A DNA stretch of 64,000 nucleotides, taken from assembly GCA_955652395.1 (NCBI GenBank), contig CATPBJ010000087.1:1-64000 (forward strand). Direction: 5' to 3'. Shown here one piece after another: positions 48,330-58,700 of this stretch. The translations under genes and the position numbers were made by a program. The notes under the pieces are model-generated. The model had not been told where the DNA came from and searched no databases. It saw nothing but the letters and a program-made list of their open reading frames with translations. Every line of letters starts with the position of its first letter. Within the stretch, counting starts at the first letter, position 1. This DNA comes from an uncultured Terriglobales bacterium (GTDB lineage: Bacteria > Acidobacteriota > Terriglobia > Terriglobales > Acidobacteriaceae).

Positions 48330-49439
48330 CTAAACCCGTCCCGCGCCTGCGGCTTTGCCGCCTTCGCCGGGTTCACCACCCAATCCATTTCTACGATCGG
48401 CCATGGACTGGACCTGCAGGGTATTGGCCAGAACGTCCAGGCCGACCACTCGGACGGCGAAGCCGCGATCAATGGCCGCTTTGGGCATGCCATACACCAC
48501 GCAGGACTCCTCGTTCTGAGCGATCGTCATTCCTCCCGCGGCTTTGACCGCGCCCATCCCTTGCGCCCCGTCGTCTCCCATTCCGGTCATCAGGACGGCA
48601 ACGCCTTTGGGCCCGAATTCGTCGGCCAGGCTTTTGAACAACACGTCGGCCGAGGGACGGTGACCATTGACTCGTGGCTCATCGCTCAGAACTGCGACGT
48701 CTCCGAGCGGCAGCCGTTTTACCTTGAGGTGCCGGCTGCCGGGACAAATAAGCACACGTCCCGCCAGCAGGACATCTCCCGATTGTGCCTCCTTGACTCC
48801 AACGGCGCAGATTTCATCCAGACGCCGAGCAAACATTTCGGTGAAGCCTTCCGGCATGTGTTGCACCACAACAATGCTGCCGGGAAAATCCGCCGGCAAT
48901 TGCGAGAAGACATACTGCAACGCCTGCGGTCCGCCGGTAGAAACGCCGATAGCAATCACTTTGGACGGAGTTTTCTTGGCATCCAGAGGAGGTTTCTTCC
49001 CCGAACGCGGGGTTACACCCACCGGCCGGACGGTTACGCCCCGGCTCTGAGCCGCCGCTTTGATCTTGCCGATCAATTCCGCTGCGATCTGTGGCATGCG
49101 GGCGGAGACGTCATTCGGCTTGGCGACAAAATCAAACGCTCCCAGTGACAAGGCCTGCAGCGTCACCGATGCTCCCTCCGTGCTATGAGAACTGACGACA
49201 ATGACGGGAAGGCGGTGGCGGCGCATGATTTCCTTGAGCATGTCAATGCCGCCCATGCCGGGCATCTCCAGATCAAGGGTCACGACCTGGGGCTTCAGCT
49301 CTTCGATTTTCCTCAGGCCGAAATTCCCGTCCATGGCGGTGCCCACCACCTCGATCGAACTGTCGTTCTGCAAAATCTGCGGAATCAACTTCCGCATGAG
49401 TGCGGAATCGTCCACCACCAGTACGCGCACCGGGGTCAT
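48330..49439 (-). CDS. cheB: chemotaxis protein-glutamate methylesterase
   Basis: Receiver domain plus IGVSTGGPQALQYVFSQLPADFPGSIVVVQHMPEGFTEMFARRLD. Confidence 0.95.
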   Translation of the reverse strand: MTPVRVLVVDDSALMRKLIPQILQNDSSIEVVGTAMDGNFGLRKIEELKPQVVTLDLEMPGMGGIDMLKEIMRRHRLPVIVVSSHSTEGASVTLQALSLGAFDFVAKPNDVSARMPQIAAELIGKIKAAAQSRGVTVRPVGVTPRSGKKPPLDAKKTPSKVIAIGVSTGGPQALQYVFSQLPADFPGSIVVVQHMPEGFTEMFARRLDEICAVGVKEAQSGDVLLAGRVLICPGSRHLKVKRLPLGDVAVLSDEPRVNGHRPSADVLFKSLADEFGPKGVAVLMTGMGDDGAQGMGAVKAAGGMTIAQNEESCVVYGMPKAAIDRGFAVRVVGLDVLANTLQVQSMADRRNGLGGEPGEGGKAAGAGRV

Positions 49440-51592
49440 AAACGCGCCTCCGCCGGAGCTTCGCGCAGATTCTTGCGGTCGGCGTGCGATAGAAGAATTC
49501 CGGAGACCATGCTGTCTCCCTGTTCCGGGCGAAACTTGCTGTGACGGTCCACAATCGCTGGAAGATTGACGATGAGCACCACCCGGCCGTCGCCCAGGAT
49601 GGAAGCCCCGCTGATCAGGTCCGTCGCCACGGTCTGGTCATCGAGCGCCTTGATTACCAGTTCTTCTTCGCCTTCGAGGCGGTCCACAATCAGCCCAAGC
49701 TTGCGTTCGCCCATCGAAATTACGAGCACAAAGATTTTTCCGGAACCGGCCTTCTCGTCAGAACCAGGGGCGCACCCCAGACGGACCAGAGGCAGTACGC
49801 GATCGCGCAACTGCAAGACTTCGTAGTTCTGCACCTGGTGCACATCAGATTCCCGGGCGCGCGCAATTTCCGCCACAGCGTTCAAGGGGACGGCGTACAG
49901 CCGCCGCTCGACCCGGAACAACAGGGCCTTGATAATGGCCAGTGTGAGGGGCAACTTGAGGCGGAAAGTCGTACTCTGGCCCACCCGGGTCTCAATGTCG
50001 ACCGAGCCCTTCAGCCGGTGCAACACGGTCTGCACCACGTCCAGGCCCACCCCGCGACCCGAGATCTCGGTAATCTCTTCTGCGGTGCTGAACCCGGGCC
50101 GGAACACCAGTGCGAGAATCTCAGTTTCCCCCAACCTGTCCGCCTCTTCCGAGGTCAGGAGGCCCTTCTCCAGGGCCTTGGCTTTGACTTTTTGAACATC
50201 AATGCCGGCGCCGTCGTCGGTAATTTCCACGATAACCTGATTGCCGTGGTGATACGAAGTGAGATGGATGGTTCCACGCGCCGGCTTTCCGTTTCGCACT
50301 CGCTCCTCGGCGCTCTCGATGCCATGACTGACGGCGTTGCGGACCAGGTGGGTCATCGGTTCGGCGATTACATCGAGAAGACTCTTGTCCAGATCGGTTT
50401 CCTGGCCGCTCATCACCAGTCCCACTTCCTTGCCAACCTGTTTGGCCACGTCACGCACCATCCGGGGAAAGCGCCGGAACAACTGTTCGACCGGTACCAT
50501 GCGGATTTTCATAACCGAACGTTGCAGGTCACTGAGCACTCGAGACTGAAAAGCCATGGCATCGCTGAAGCGGCCGCGCAAGATCTCCTTGGGAACGTGA
50601 CGGGCAAATTCAGTAAATGCCTGCTGCAGCATGGACCTGCCGATAATTAATTCCCCGACCAGGTTGAGCACGTTGTCGATCCGCTCGGCGTCCACCCGGA
50701 GAATGTTTTCCGCGAGCATCGGGGTGTGGCTGGGCCTGGCGACTCCTGCGAGTTCTTCGCCGGATTCCGGTGACGGCGCGTGCTGAGATGGCGCCGGAGA
50801 TGCCGCGTTTCCTGCCGGTTCGGGGGTCGCGGCTTTTTTTGCCTTAGGCTCCGCGGCTCCCACTGGTTCCACCACGACGCTCGAGATCACGGTGGGAATA
50901 CGGCACAACGCGGTCAACTGGTCAGCCGATCTCTCGCTTGCCACCAGCAATTCCAGGCGCTGGGTGCTGGCCGGCGAGCCCGCCTCGGGGCGCGCACCCA
51001 AAACCTCGGCGGATGGCGCCAGCCCATTCAGGACCAGTTGCCGGGCCGCGATCGGCATCGCGCAGTGGGGATCGATTCCAGTCGTGATGTGGTACACATT
51101 CTTGCCCCTGGACACTGCATTCTGGATTGCCAGCTTCTCGTACTCGGTCCAGGCGGCAGGGGCGACGGGGGCTCGGGTCGCCTTCTTGGAGCGTTTCTTG
51201 CCTTTGGGTTGCTGCGCCAGTTCGCGAATCATCTTTGCCAAAGGCGCGGACGAGGGCAGCTTTCCTTTTCGACGGTAGGCGGCCAGCATGGCGCCGAAGG
51301 TGTCGGCGGCGGTAAAGGCGACCTCCGCCTGGCTGCCGTGAGAGGATGCGGATTCCAGGGTCAGGGCATCTTCCAGTTCGTGGGCTGCATTGCTCAGCTC
51401 GCGAAAGCCGCAAGCCGCGGCGTCGCCCTTGATGGTGTGGACGATGCGACGAATGCTGCGCACCAGTTCCGCATCGGCCGGGTTCCGTTCCAGCTTCAGC
51501 GCCTCCTCGTTCAGCGACTGCAGCAGTTCCTGCGCGGTCTCGAAGAAGAGTTCCCGCATTTCCGCGCCGCGCTCATCAGAGAACTGGGTCAC
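49436..51592 (-). CDS. cheA: chemotaxis histidine kinase
   Basis: RIVHTIKGDAAACGF (P1), LIRNAVSHGIE-type N box, GRGVGLDVVQTVLHRLKGSVDIETRVGQSTTFRLKLPLTLAI. Confidence 0.96.
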   Translation of the reverse strand: MTQFSDERGAEMRELFFETAQELLQSLNEEALKLERNPADAELVRSIRRIVHTIKGDAAACGFRELSNAAHELEDALTLESASSHGSQAEVAFTAADTFGAMLAAYRRKGKLPSSAPLAKMIRELAQQPKGKKRSKKATRAPVAPAAWTEYEKLAIQNAVSRGKNVYHITTGIDPHCAMPIAARQLVLNGLAPSAEVLGARPEAGSPASTQRLELLVASERSADQLTALCRIPTVISSVVVEPVGAAEPKAKKAATPEPAGNAASPAPSQHAPSPESGEELAGVARPSHTPMLAENILRVDAERIDNVLNLVGELIIGRSMLQQAFTEFARHVPKEILRGRFSDAMAFQSRVLSDLQRSVMKIRMVPVEQLFRRFPRMVRDVAKQVGKEVGLVMSGQETDLDKSLLDVIAEPMTHLVRNAVSHGIESAEERVRNGKPARGTIHLTSYHHGNQVIVEITDDGAGIDVQKVKAKALEKGLLTSEEADRLGETEILALVFRPGFSTAEEITEISGRGVGLDVVQTVLHRLKGSVDIETRVGQSTTFRLKLPLTLAIIKALLFRVERRLYAVPLNAVAEIARARESDVHQVQNYEVLQLRDRVLPLVRLGCAPGSDEKAGSGKIFVLVISMGERKLGLIVDRLEGEEELVIKALDDQTVATDLISGASILGDGRVVLIVNLPAIVDRHSKFRPEQGDSMVSGILLSHADRKNLREAPAEARL

Positions 51593-52494
51593 GCCGTCAC
51601 CTCAACCTTCTGGTAGGCAGTCCCGCTGTTGCGATGGACCATGGCGAACTTGTCGGTCAGGGCCAGGAGGCTTTCGGCGTGGCCCACGAAAAGGTAGCCC
51701 CGGAGATTGAGACAGCGCGCGAATTTTTCCAACAAACGCTTCTGTTCCGGTTCGTCGAAATACATCATTACGTTGCGGCAGAAAATCACGTCATTACGCT
51801 GTGGCAGGTATTCGGTCTTCAAATTGTGGAAGTCGAAGTGGACGACTTCTTTCAGGGCCTTCTTAATGGCGTAACGGTCACCGGTTTTGTCGAAGTAGCG
51901 CAACCGGTAGCTGTAATCCACGCTCGCCATTTGAGTTTCGGAATAAATGCCTTCCTGGGCCGCCCGCAGGACGGAGTAGCTGATGTCGCTGGCGATGATC
52001 TCGACCTTCCAGGGTGGAGGAATCAAAGGCTTGGGTGAAGGCGTGGCTGCGGACTGCGGATGGCGCAGATAGTAATAAGCCAGGCTGTCAGCGATGAGCA
52101 TGGCCAGCGTGTAAGGCTCCTGGCCGGTGGAGCAACCCGCGCTCCAGATGCGCAACGAGTAATCCCGCTGCGCCTGTTTACGGCGAATCAGGTCGTCGAG
52201 GATATGCTTGTGGAACAAATCCAATTGGGCCTTATTGCGGAAGAAGCTGGTCTCGTTGACGGTCAGATTTTCCAGCAGCCGGGTCAGCTCGTGCTTGCCT
52301 TCCTTGGAAATCAGAAGGCGGTAGTAACTGTAGAAAGAATCGAGTTGACATTCCTTAAGACGGCGCTGCAGGCGATCCTGAAGGAAGTGGGTGCGCCGCT
52401 CGTCGAAGTGCATGCCGCACTCCTGGTAGACGAGCACCTGCAGAAGCTTCAGTTCAGCCTCGGTAAACTGCGCAGGTATGCTGGATGTGCCCAT
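51589..52494 (-). CDS. cheR: chemotaxis protein methyltransferase
   Basis: LTVNETSFFRNKAQLDLF, RIWSAGCSTGQEPYTLAMLIADS, DVIFCRNVMMYFDE. Confidence 0.95.
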   Translation of the reverse strand: MGTSSIPAQFTEAELKLLQVLVYQECGMHFDERRTHFLQDRLQRRLKECQLDSFYSYYRLLISKEGKHELTRLLENLTVNETSFFRNKAQLDLFHKHILDDLIRRKQAQRDYSLRIWSAGCSTGQEPYTLAMLIADSLAYYYLRHPQSAATPSPKPLIPPPWKVEIIASDISYSVLRAAQEGIYSETQMASVDYSYRLRYFDKTGDRYAIKKALKEVVHFDFHNLKTEYLPQRNDVIFCRNVMMYFDEPEQKRLLEKFARCLNLRGYLFVGHAESLLALTDKFAMVHRNSGTAYQKVEVTA

Positions 52495-52531
52495 GAGTCC
52501 CGGTTCGTCCCTTATGCCATGTCGGAGACCG

Positions 52532-53035
52532 CTACTTGCCTGCGGCAGCGCTGCGTGCCTCAGCGTTTGCCAGCTCTGCTTGTTCTCTTCGGGCCGCGCC
52601 GCTCTCCAGCAACTTGGCCATGTCCAGCAACACGATCAGGCGGCCCTTGTACTTACCGAGACCGGTCACGCAGTTGAGTCTGCCGTCCTGCAAAGTTGCC
52701 GGAGAGGGCTCGATCTCCGCCGCGGGAATTTTGATGACCTCCGAAGCGGAATCCACAATCAATCCGCAGAGCCGCCCGCCATGTTCCACCACTAGAATGC
52801 GGTTGCGGCGGTTCAGCACCGTCTTCGGCTCGCCAAAACGTTTGCGCAGATCAATGACCGAAACAATCTTGCCCCGGAGATTGATCACGCCTTCCATGTA
52901 GTCAGGAGCGTCAGGCACAGCCGTGATCTCGGGTACGCGCACGATCTCGTGCAATGAGGTGATAGGCACGCCGTAGGTCTCACGCCCCACCTGGAATCCG
53001 ACAATGTGCAATTCAGGGTTCATGGTGGACATCAA
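52532..53035 (-). CDS. cheW: chemotaxis coupling protein
   Basis: GFQVGRETYGVPITSLHEIVRVPEITAVPDAPDYMEGVINLRGKIVSVIDLRKRFG. Confidence 0.94.
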   Translation of the reverse strand: MMSTMNPELHIVGFQVGRETYGVPITSLHEIVRVPEITAVPDAPDYMEGVINLRGKIVSVIDLRKRFGEPKTVLNRRNRILVVEHGGRLCGLIVDSASEVIKIPAAEIEPSPATLQDGRLNCVTGLGKYKGRLIVLLDMAKLLESGAARREQAELANAEARSAAAGK

Positions 53036-55020
53036 GCCCGGGCGCCGGCCGCGGCGCGCCGGGCATTGACCGCCGCCGCTTGTCCTTCGTGGCGCGAGGG
53101 AACACGTTCGGTTTGCTCGAGAGCGAAACGGTGCATGGCATCCAGCAACTCGCGGGACATCTTCGACATTTGCTCGGCTGAGGCCGCCAGCTCGGTCGAA
53201 CCCGAGGTCGTCTGCTGCACCAGTTCGCGCATACGCTCCATGGCCTTAACCACAGCCTGGGCGCCGGAAGCCTGTTCCTCAACCGCGGAGTTGATCTCGT
53301 GCGTGATTTCGTTCAGGCGAGTCGTGGCGCGTGCGATCTGCGAAGAGCCGTGCGACTGCTCGTTGGTGGCAGCGCCGATCTCCTGGGCGAACTTGTAGAC
53401 TTCGGTCACCACGTTGGAGATCTTGCGCAGCGCCGCGTTGAGCTCCTGGCCCAGACCGAGACCGTCGTTCACAATGCCGGTGCTCCGATCCATGTTCTCC
53501 ACGGCTTTGCGCGCTTCTTTCTGGATGCTCTGAATGAGTTCGGAAATTTCCTTGGTGGACTGGGCCGACTTTTCTGCCAGCTTGCGGACTTCGTCGGCGA
53601 CCACGGCGAATCCCAGACCATGCTCGCCGGCGCGCGCAGCTTCGATGGCGGCGTTCAGGGCCAGCAGGTTGGTCTGCTCCGCGAGATCGTCAATGACCTC
53701 GATGATTTTGCCGATGTCGTCGGCTCGTTGCCCGAGCACATCGATAATTTCGCCGGAAGAACGGATGGTGACGTTGATCTTGTTCAGTCCGTCCGTAGCC
53801 TTCTCCATGGTGTTGATGCCGCTATGGACCTCTTCGCGCGACCGGTTCGAGATGTCGAGCAGGACCTTGGCGGTATCCGCCACGCGTTGAATCGAGGCCA
53901 CCATCTGGTCGATGGATGCGGAAGTCTCGCTTACGCTCGAAGCCTGGGTCTGAGTGTTCTTCACCATGTTCTGCACGTTGACGCTCATTTCGTGCATGGT
54001 GCTGGTCACTTCGTCGATAGCAGAAGCGGTTTGCAGGCTGACTTTGGCTGAATCATCCGAGGCGCCGGCCACCTGGCTGGAAGCGCTGGCCACCTGGGAT
54101 GCGGCGTCGCGCACGTTGCGCACCAGGTTTCTCAAACCATCGACCATGCGCACAAAAGCATTGCCCAGGGTGTCATCCTTGGAGCGGGGTTTGACGTCAA
54201 CCGAAAGATTTCCGCCTGCGATGGCCTCGGAGACCGATGCCATCTCCCTGAGGTAGCCGACCATGCTGTTGAAGGTTCGACCCAGCTCGCCGATCTCGTC
54301 TTCTCGCTTGATATCGATTTCGTGATCCAGGTCTCCCGCAGTGCCAATCTGCTTGGTGACCTTCATCAGGTCGCCAAGCGGTTCGGTAATGGATCTGGCG
54401 GTACGGAAGGCAATGACGCTGCCGAGAATCAGCGCGGCCAGCGTGCCCAGGAGCGCGATTCCGACGGTCCAATTGCTGGCCGAATCATCACTCTGGCGCC
54501 GCTCTTCGAGCACGCGCTTGCTTTCCTGGTCCGCCAGGTCAAGATATTCGGTGGAGTTCTTCACCCACGAACTGGCATCTTTCTGCAGATAGAAGATCTG
54601 CAGTTCGGCCACGGTGGAGTTTCCCTGATCCACCTCTTTCCGCTTTTGCATGAGCGGTTCAGCGAAGTCCCGGGCCCAGTTCTGTTCCGTCTGTTGTACT
54701 TTCGCCAGCGCAGTTCGCTGTTGCTCGGATGTGGCCAGAGCCGTCGTGCTCTGCATCCGGTCAACCAGGAGGTGGACGCCCTCATTTACATGGTCGGATT
54801 CGCGGCTGTCTCCGCTGAGCAGATAGTTGGTCAGATAGAGCCGATTCTGCATCATCTGAAATCTGATCCGGTCCGTGGCCTCCGCGAGTTGCAGGGCCTG
54901 GGAGGCCGCGGCCTTAGCACTGTGTTCGCGGTAGACGGCGGCCAGGTTTACGGCAAACAGCACCACGACCATGGCGAGCACCGCTCCGAAGCTCACATAA
55001 AGTTTTCTGCCGATCGTCAT
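53032..55020 (-). CDS. methyl-accepting chemotaxis protein
   Basis: N-terminal TM, HAMP region, IIEVIDDLAEQTNLLALNAAIEAARAGEHGLGFAVVADEVRKLAEKSAQSTKEI hairpin tip. Confidence 0.96.
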   Translation of the reverse strand: MTIGRKLYVSFGAVLAMVVVLFAVNLAAVYREHSAKAAASQALQLAEATDRIRFQMMQNRLYLTNYLLSGDSRESDHVNEGVHLLVDRMQSTTALATSEQQRTALAKVQQTEQNWARDFAEPLMQKRKEVDQGNSTVAELQIFYLQKDASSWVKNSTEYLDLADQESKRVLEERRQSDDSASNWTVGIALLGTLAALILGSVIAFRTARSITEPLGDLMKVTKQIGTAGDLDHEIDIKREDEIGELGRTFNSMVGYLREMASVSEAIAGGNLSVDVKPRSKDDTLGNAFVRMVDGLRNLVRNVRDAASQVASASSQVAGASDDSAKVSLQTASAIDEVTSTMHEMSVNVQNMVKNTQTQASSVSETSASIDQMVASIQRVADTAKVLLDISNRSREEVHSGINTMEKATDGLNKINVTIRSSGEIIDVLGQRADDIGKIIEVIDDLAEQTNLLALNAAIEAARAGEHGLGFAVVADEVRKLAEKSAQSTKEISELIQSIQKEARKAVENMDRSTGIVNDGLGLGQELNAALRKISNVVTEVYKFAQEIGAATNEQSHGSSQIARATTRLNEITHEINSAVEEQASGAQAVVKAMERMRELVQQTTSGSTELAASAEQMSKMSRELLDAMHRFALEQTERVPSRHEGQAAAVNARRAAAGARA

Positions 55021-55083
55021 GCTCTTCCTCCGCTCTCTGCTGCCGCGCTTTTTGACCTGGGGCGAACCACCTCGGTTTGGAAC

Positions 55084-55482
55084 TTAGTTTTGCGGCTGAA
55101 ACTTGAATTCCACGATTCCGCTACTCTCCGTCGGGCCAGTTTCGAATTTCCAGCGCTTCATAGCGTCCATGGCAGCATCCACCAAAACCGGGTGCCCGCC
55201 CACTGGCTTCGAACTCTTCACCGTCCCGTTGGGTGCCACGATGACGGCTAGCCTCACGGTACCGGCAATGCTCATGCGGCGCGCAATGTCGGGATAAACG
55301 GGCGCAACCTTGACCTTGGCTTTGCGTGGTAATTCCTCTGTCTTGGCTTGCTCCTGGGCCAGGACCGGCGAGGAACCAAACAGCGCTGCTCCCGCGATCG
55401 CCAACCAAACTCCCAGAACTGCTCTGGTTACCCACTGTCGCAGCGCCGCTAAACGCACAAGATTCTCCTGTCTCCTAGGCAA
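55084..55482 (-). CDS. TonB C-terminal-domain energy-transducer-like protein
   Basis: YPDIARRMSIAGTVRLAVIVAPNGTVKSSKPVGGHPVLVDAAMDAMKRWKFETGP. Confidence 0.85.
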   Translation of the reverse strand: MPRRQENLVRLAALRQWVTRAVLGVWLAIAGAALFGSSPVLAQEQAKTEELPRKAKVKVAPVYPDIARRMSIAGTVRLAVIVAPNGTVKSSKPVGGHPVLVDAAMDAMKRWKFETGPTESSGIVEFKFQPQN

Positions 55483-55780
55483 ACGGGAAATTCCCTATGC
55501 GCTCAAGTGCAATGCCGATGCCAGCCCGAAGGGGGCTGCCTCCAGAGGCAACGATCAGACGTAAGTTGTTTTATTTAAATCGTTTAGTTATTACCAATCG
55601 CAAACGGCAAACCTGTCGATGAAGGTTAAGAATCGTCTCATCAACCGGTTGTGCTCTCAGTTTGAGACACACTGGCATTGAGCCAGTAGGGATTGTCACC
55701 ATCTCGGCACCCGACCCCCTTATTCGCTTGACTCAAATTGAGAATGCAGGCTAATTTGCTATATATCAACTACTTGTAGA

Positions 55781-58700
55781 TTGAGTGTGGGTGACGGTGA
55801 CCCCTTGACCATCTCGGCTGAAGACGCGGCGGCGCAGCGCAACAATCCGCGCTCGGACGACGCTTTTCAACGCCTTCTACTCAAGTTCTCGGAAGCCGCA
55901 GCTCAAGGCACCGCGGCTCAGGCTTTGATCCGCCTGTTCTGTCAAGCGACTCGCGAATTCTTTCAAGTGGATGGCGCCTATTTCTGGCAGAGGGTTTCCG
56001 CCGACGAGTTGCTGGGGGCAGAGGCCGATGGTGTGATGGCCGATCGCTTCCGGGGGACGACGGTGAAGGCCAGCCAAAGTTCGGTGGCAATCGCGGCCGA
56101 AGCCATCCGGCAAGAGAAAACCGTCTACGAAAATCAGTTGGATCCCGCCCGCTATCTTATGGCCGCCGAATACCGCGCTCGTTCGATCATGGCGGCGCCT
56201 CTGGTGGTAAGCCATGAATCGATCGGAGCGGCGGTCTTTCTGCATTGTTCGGATCCCGACTTTTTTAACCCCGACCTGGCGGCCAAGGCCACAATCCTGG
56301 CCGGACAGCTAGGCAGTCTGCTCGAGGCGAGTCGCCTCACCCAGGTTTCGCGTGAGGAACACCGGCGAACCAAGATTCTGGTTGAAGTCGCGCAAGCTCT
56401 CCACTCCGCGCCCCAGTCCACAGCAGTCGTTGAAGCGGTCGCTGACCGGCTTCGGGTTCTGTTGCGCACCCGCCTAGTCTGCATGATGCTGCGGGAGGGG
56501 ACCGGGTTCAGCCTGCGGGCGGTCGCGGCCGAGTCTTCCCAGCTGGCGGCTTCGGTACGGGCCCGGCATGATCGCCGCGGACTGCAGTTTGCCGCAGACC
56601 TGGCCGGCCGCGCAGTGTCGGCGGGCGAGCCCATTAGTGTGGCCATTGATCCCGCTACCCACGCTTTGGGCGAACTGGTTCCACCCGGGATGTTGATTGC
56701 CGCGCCCTTTCGCACTTCCCTTACCCAGGGCGCAGTTTTGATCTATCCGCGCCAGGAGGGCGTCTTCAGTGCGGAGGAGAAATCGCTGATTTCCGTGGTC
56801 ACCGGTTTTGCGGCGGTGGCCATCGCCAACGCGGAACTCTACAGCACGGCCCGGGCGCGGGCTTATGAGCTCCACCAATTACTGGACATCTCGGCGGAGC
56901 TCGGCTCGATCGGCCAGTTGGATAAGTTCCTGCAGCAGTTTGCCCTGCGTGCCGCGGATTTCCTCGGCTTTGGACGCGGCTTCATCGGGTTGCTGGAGAA
57001 TGGTGCCTTCCACGTGCGCTGGGCGGCCGAAAGTGGCCAACCCAAACGAGTAGATTTTCTGCTCCCGGCCGGACCCGCCAGCCGGGCGCTCCTCAACAAG
57101 GAGGTTTTCTGGTCAGACGAGCCCGGCAAGGTCCCCGGCATAAACCTGGAAATCTTGACCCAGTTCGATGTACGGCAGTTGTTGACCGTCCCTCTTCTCG
57201 ATACCGAGGGCGAAGTCCTGGGAATGTTCGGCGTGATGGACCGGATCGATCAGGCCGGCATCTCGGAAGAGGAGATTCGTCGTGCCCGCGCTTTGGCGGC
57301 GCAGGTTGCGGTGGCGTTGGAGGTGACTCGCAATCTACATCAATCCGAACAGCACCGCCGCCGGGCCGAGTCACTGATGGGATTGGCCCTCGAACTCAAC
57401 GGCCATCTGAGGCTTCCTGACTTTGCCCGGCGCTTCGTCGCCCGTGCCGCCGACGTTCTGGGTGCACGTCAGGCTGCGCTGGTGGTCAAACAAGGGACCG
57501 GCATGGAAACCCTGGTCATCCGGGGTGCTGACGGAGGTGAGATTCAGGAACGTTCGTTGCTGCGACGGTTCAGCCATGCCATCGAAGAAGCCCTGGCGCG
57601 ACATCAGGGTACGATTGTCTCTTGCAGCGCGACGGAATTGTTCGGTGCAGCGCTCACCTCCGAACTGGGTGCAAGCCACGCCACCCTGGTGCGGCTACTG
57701 GGTGCGTCGGGAGAATTGGTTGGTGTGCTGTGCCTGGGAGACCGCGAACAGCCCTTAGCCGACGAGGACGACCAGGTTCTGCAAGCCATCGCGGGACACG
57801 CCGCCGTGGCATTGGAAAATGCCCGCCTGTTTACCCGCATGGATCAGGCGAATCGGCACTGGGTTGAGATTTTCGACGCCATTAGCGATTTCATCGTGGC
57901 CCATGATGAGGCCGGGAACGTTTTGCGCGTAAACCGATCGCTGGCTGAGTTCATCGGAGTGCAGCCACAGGCGCTCATCGGGGTCAACATGTCTGCCCTG
58001 CTGGCCATGGGCGACGCCCCGCCACCGCGCTCCTGTCCGTTCTGCCGCAGCACCACGGAGGGGGATGACGAGTATGTCCATCCCGTGCTGGAACGTACCT
58101 ACCTGGTTTCTACGTCGAGGGTACACGGCGCCAGCAGCGAGGGCATGCAGACCATCCATGTGCTGAAGGACATCAGCGATCGCCTGGAAGTGGAGCAGCG
58201 ATACCGGGAACTGTTCGACAACATTCAGGAGGGACTGTTCTTTTCCACGCCCGACGGCCGCTTCATCGAGGTCAACGACGCACTGGTTCGCATGCTTGGC
58301 TACGGCAGCCGGGAAGAGTTGCTGCAGGCCGACGTAAGCACCCAGGTTTATTTCTCCGCTGAGGGCCATCAGGAACTTGCCCGGGAGATGGAGCAACAAG
58401 GCGTTGTGCGCAACCACGAGGAGACGCTCCGCCGTCGCGACGGATCTACGGTTTATGTCCTCATCAATGCTTTCGCAGTACGCGACACCCAGGGGCGGGT
58501 CACGCAGTTCCGCGGCCTGATGCTGGACATCAGCGGGTTAAAGAACTTCCAGGCAGAGTTGCAGCGGGAGCGGGACTTCTCGGGCAAGATTCTGAACAAC
58601 ACCCAAAGCCTGATCCTGGTGGCGGATACCGCGGGACTGATCAGTTACGCCAACCGGCGCTGGCACGATATGGGCTACGAACAGAAGCAATTGCTGGGAC

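Noticed and set aside
49541-50650. 369-aa plus-strand ORF opposite cheA
   Set aside because: Antisense shadow of a strongly recognisable cheA; no motif of its own.
55600-55780. Possible riboswitch in the divergent region between the TonB-like gene and the kinase
   Set aside because: Only a short ACTGGC/GCCAGT hairpin could be seen; no recognisable riboswitch core.
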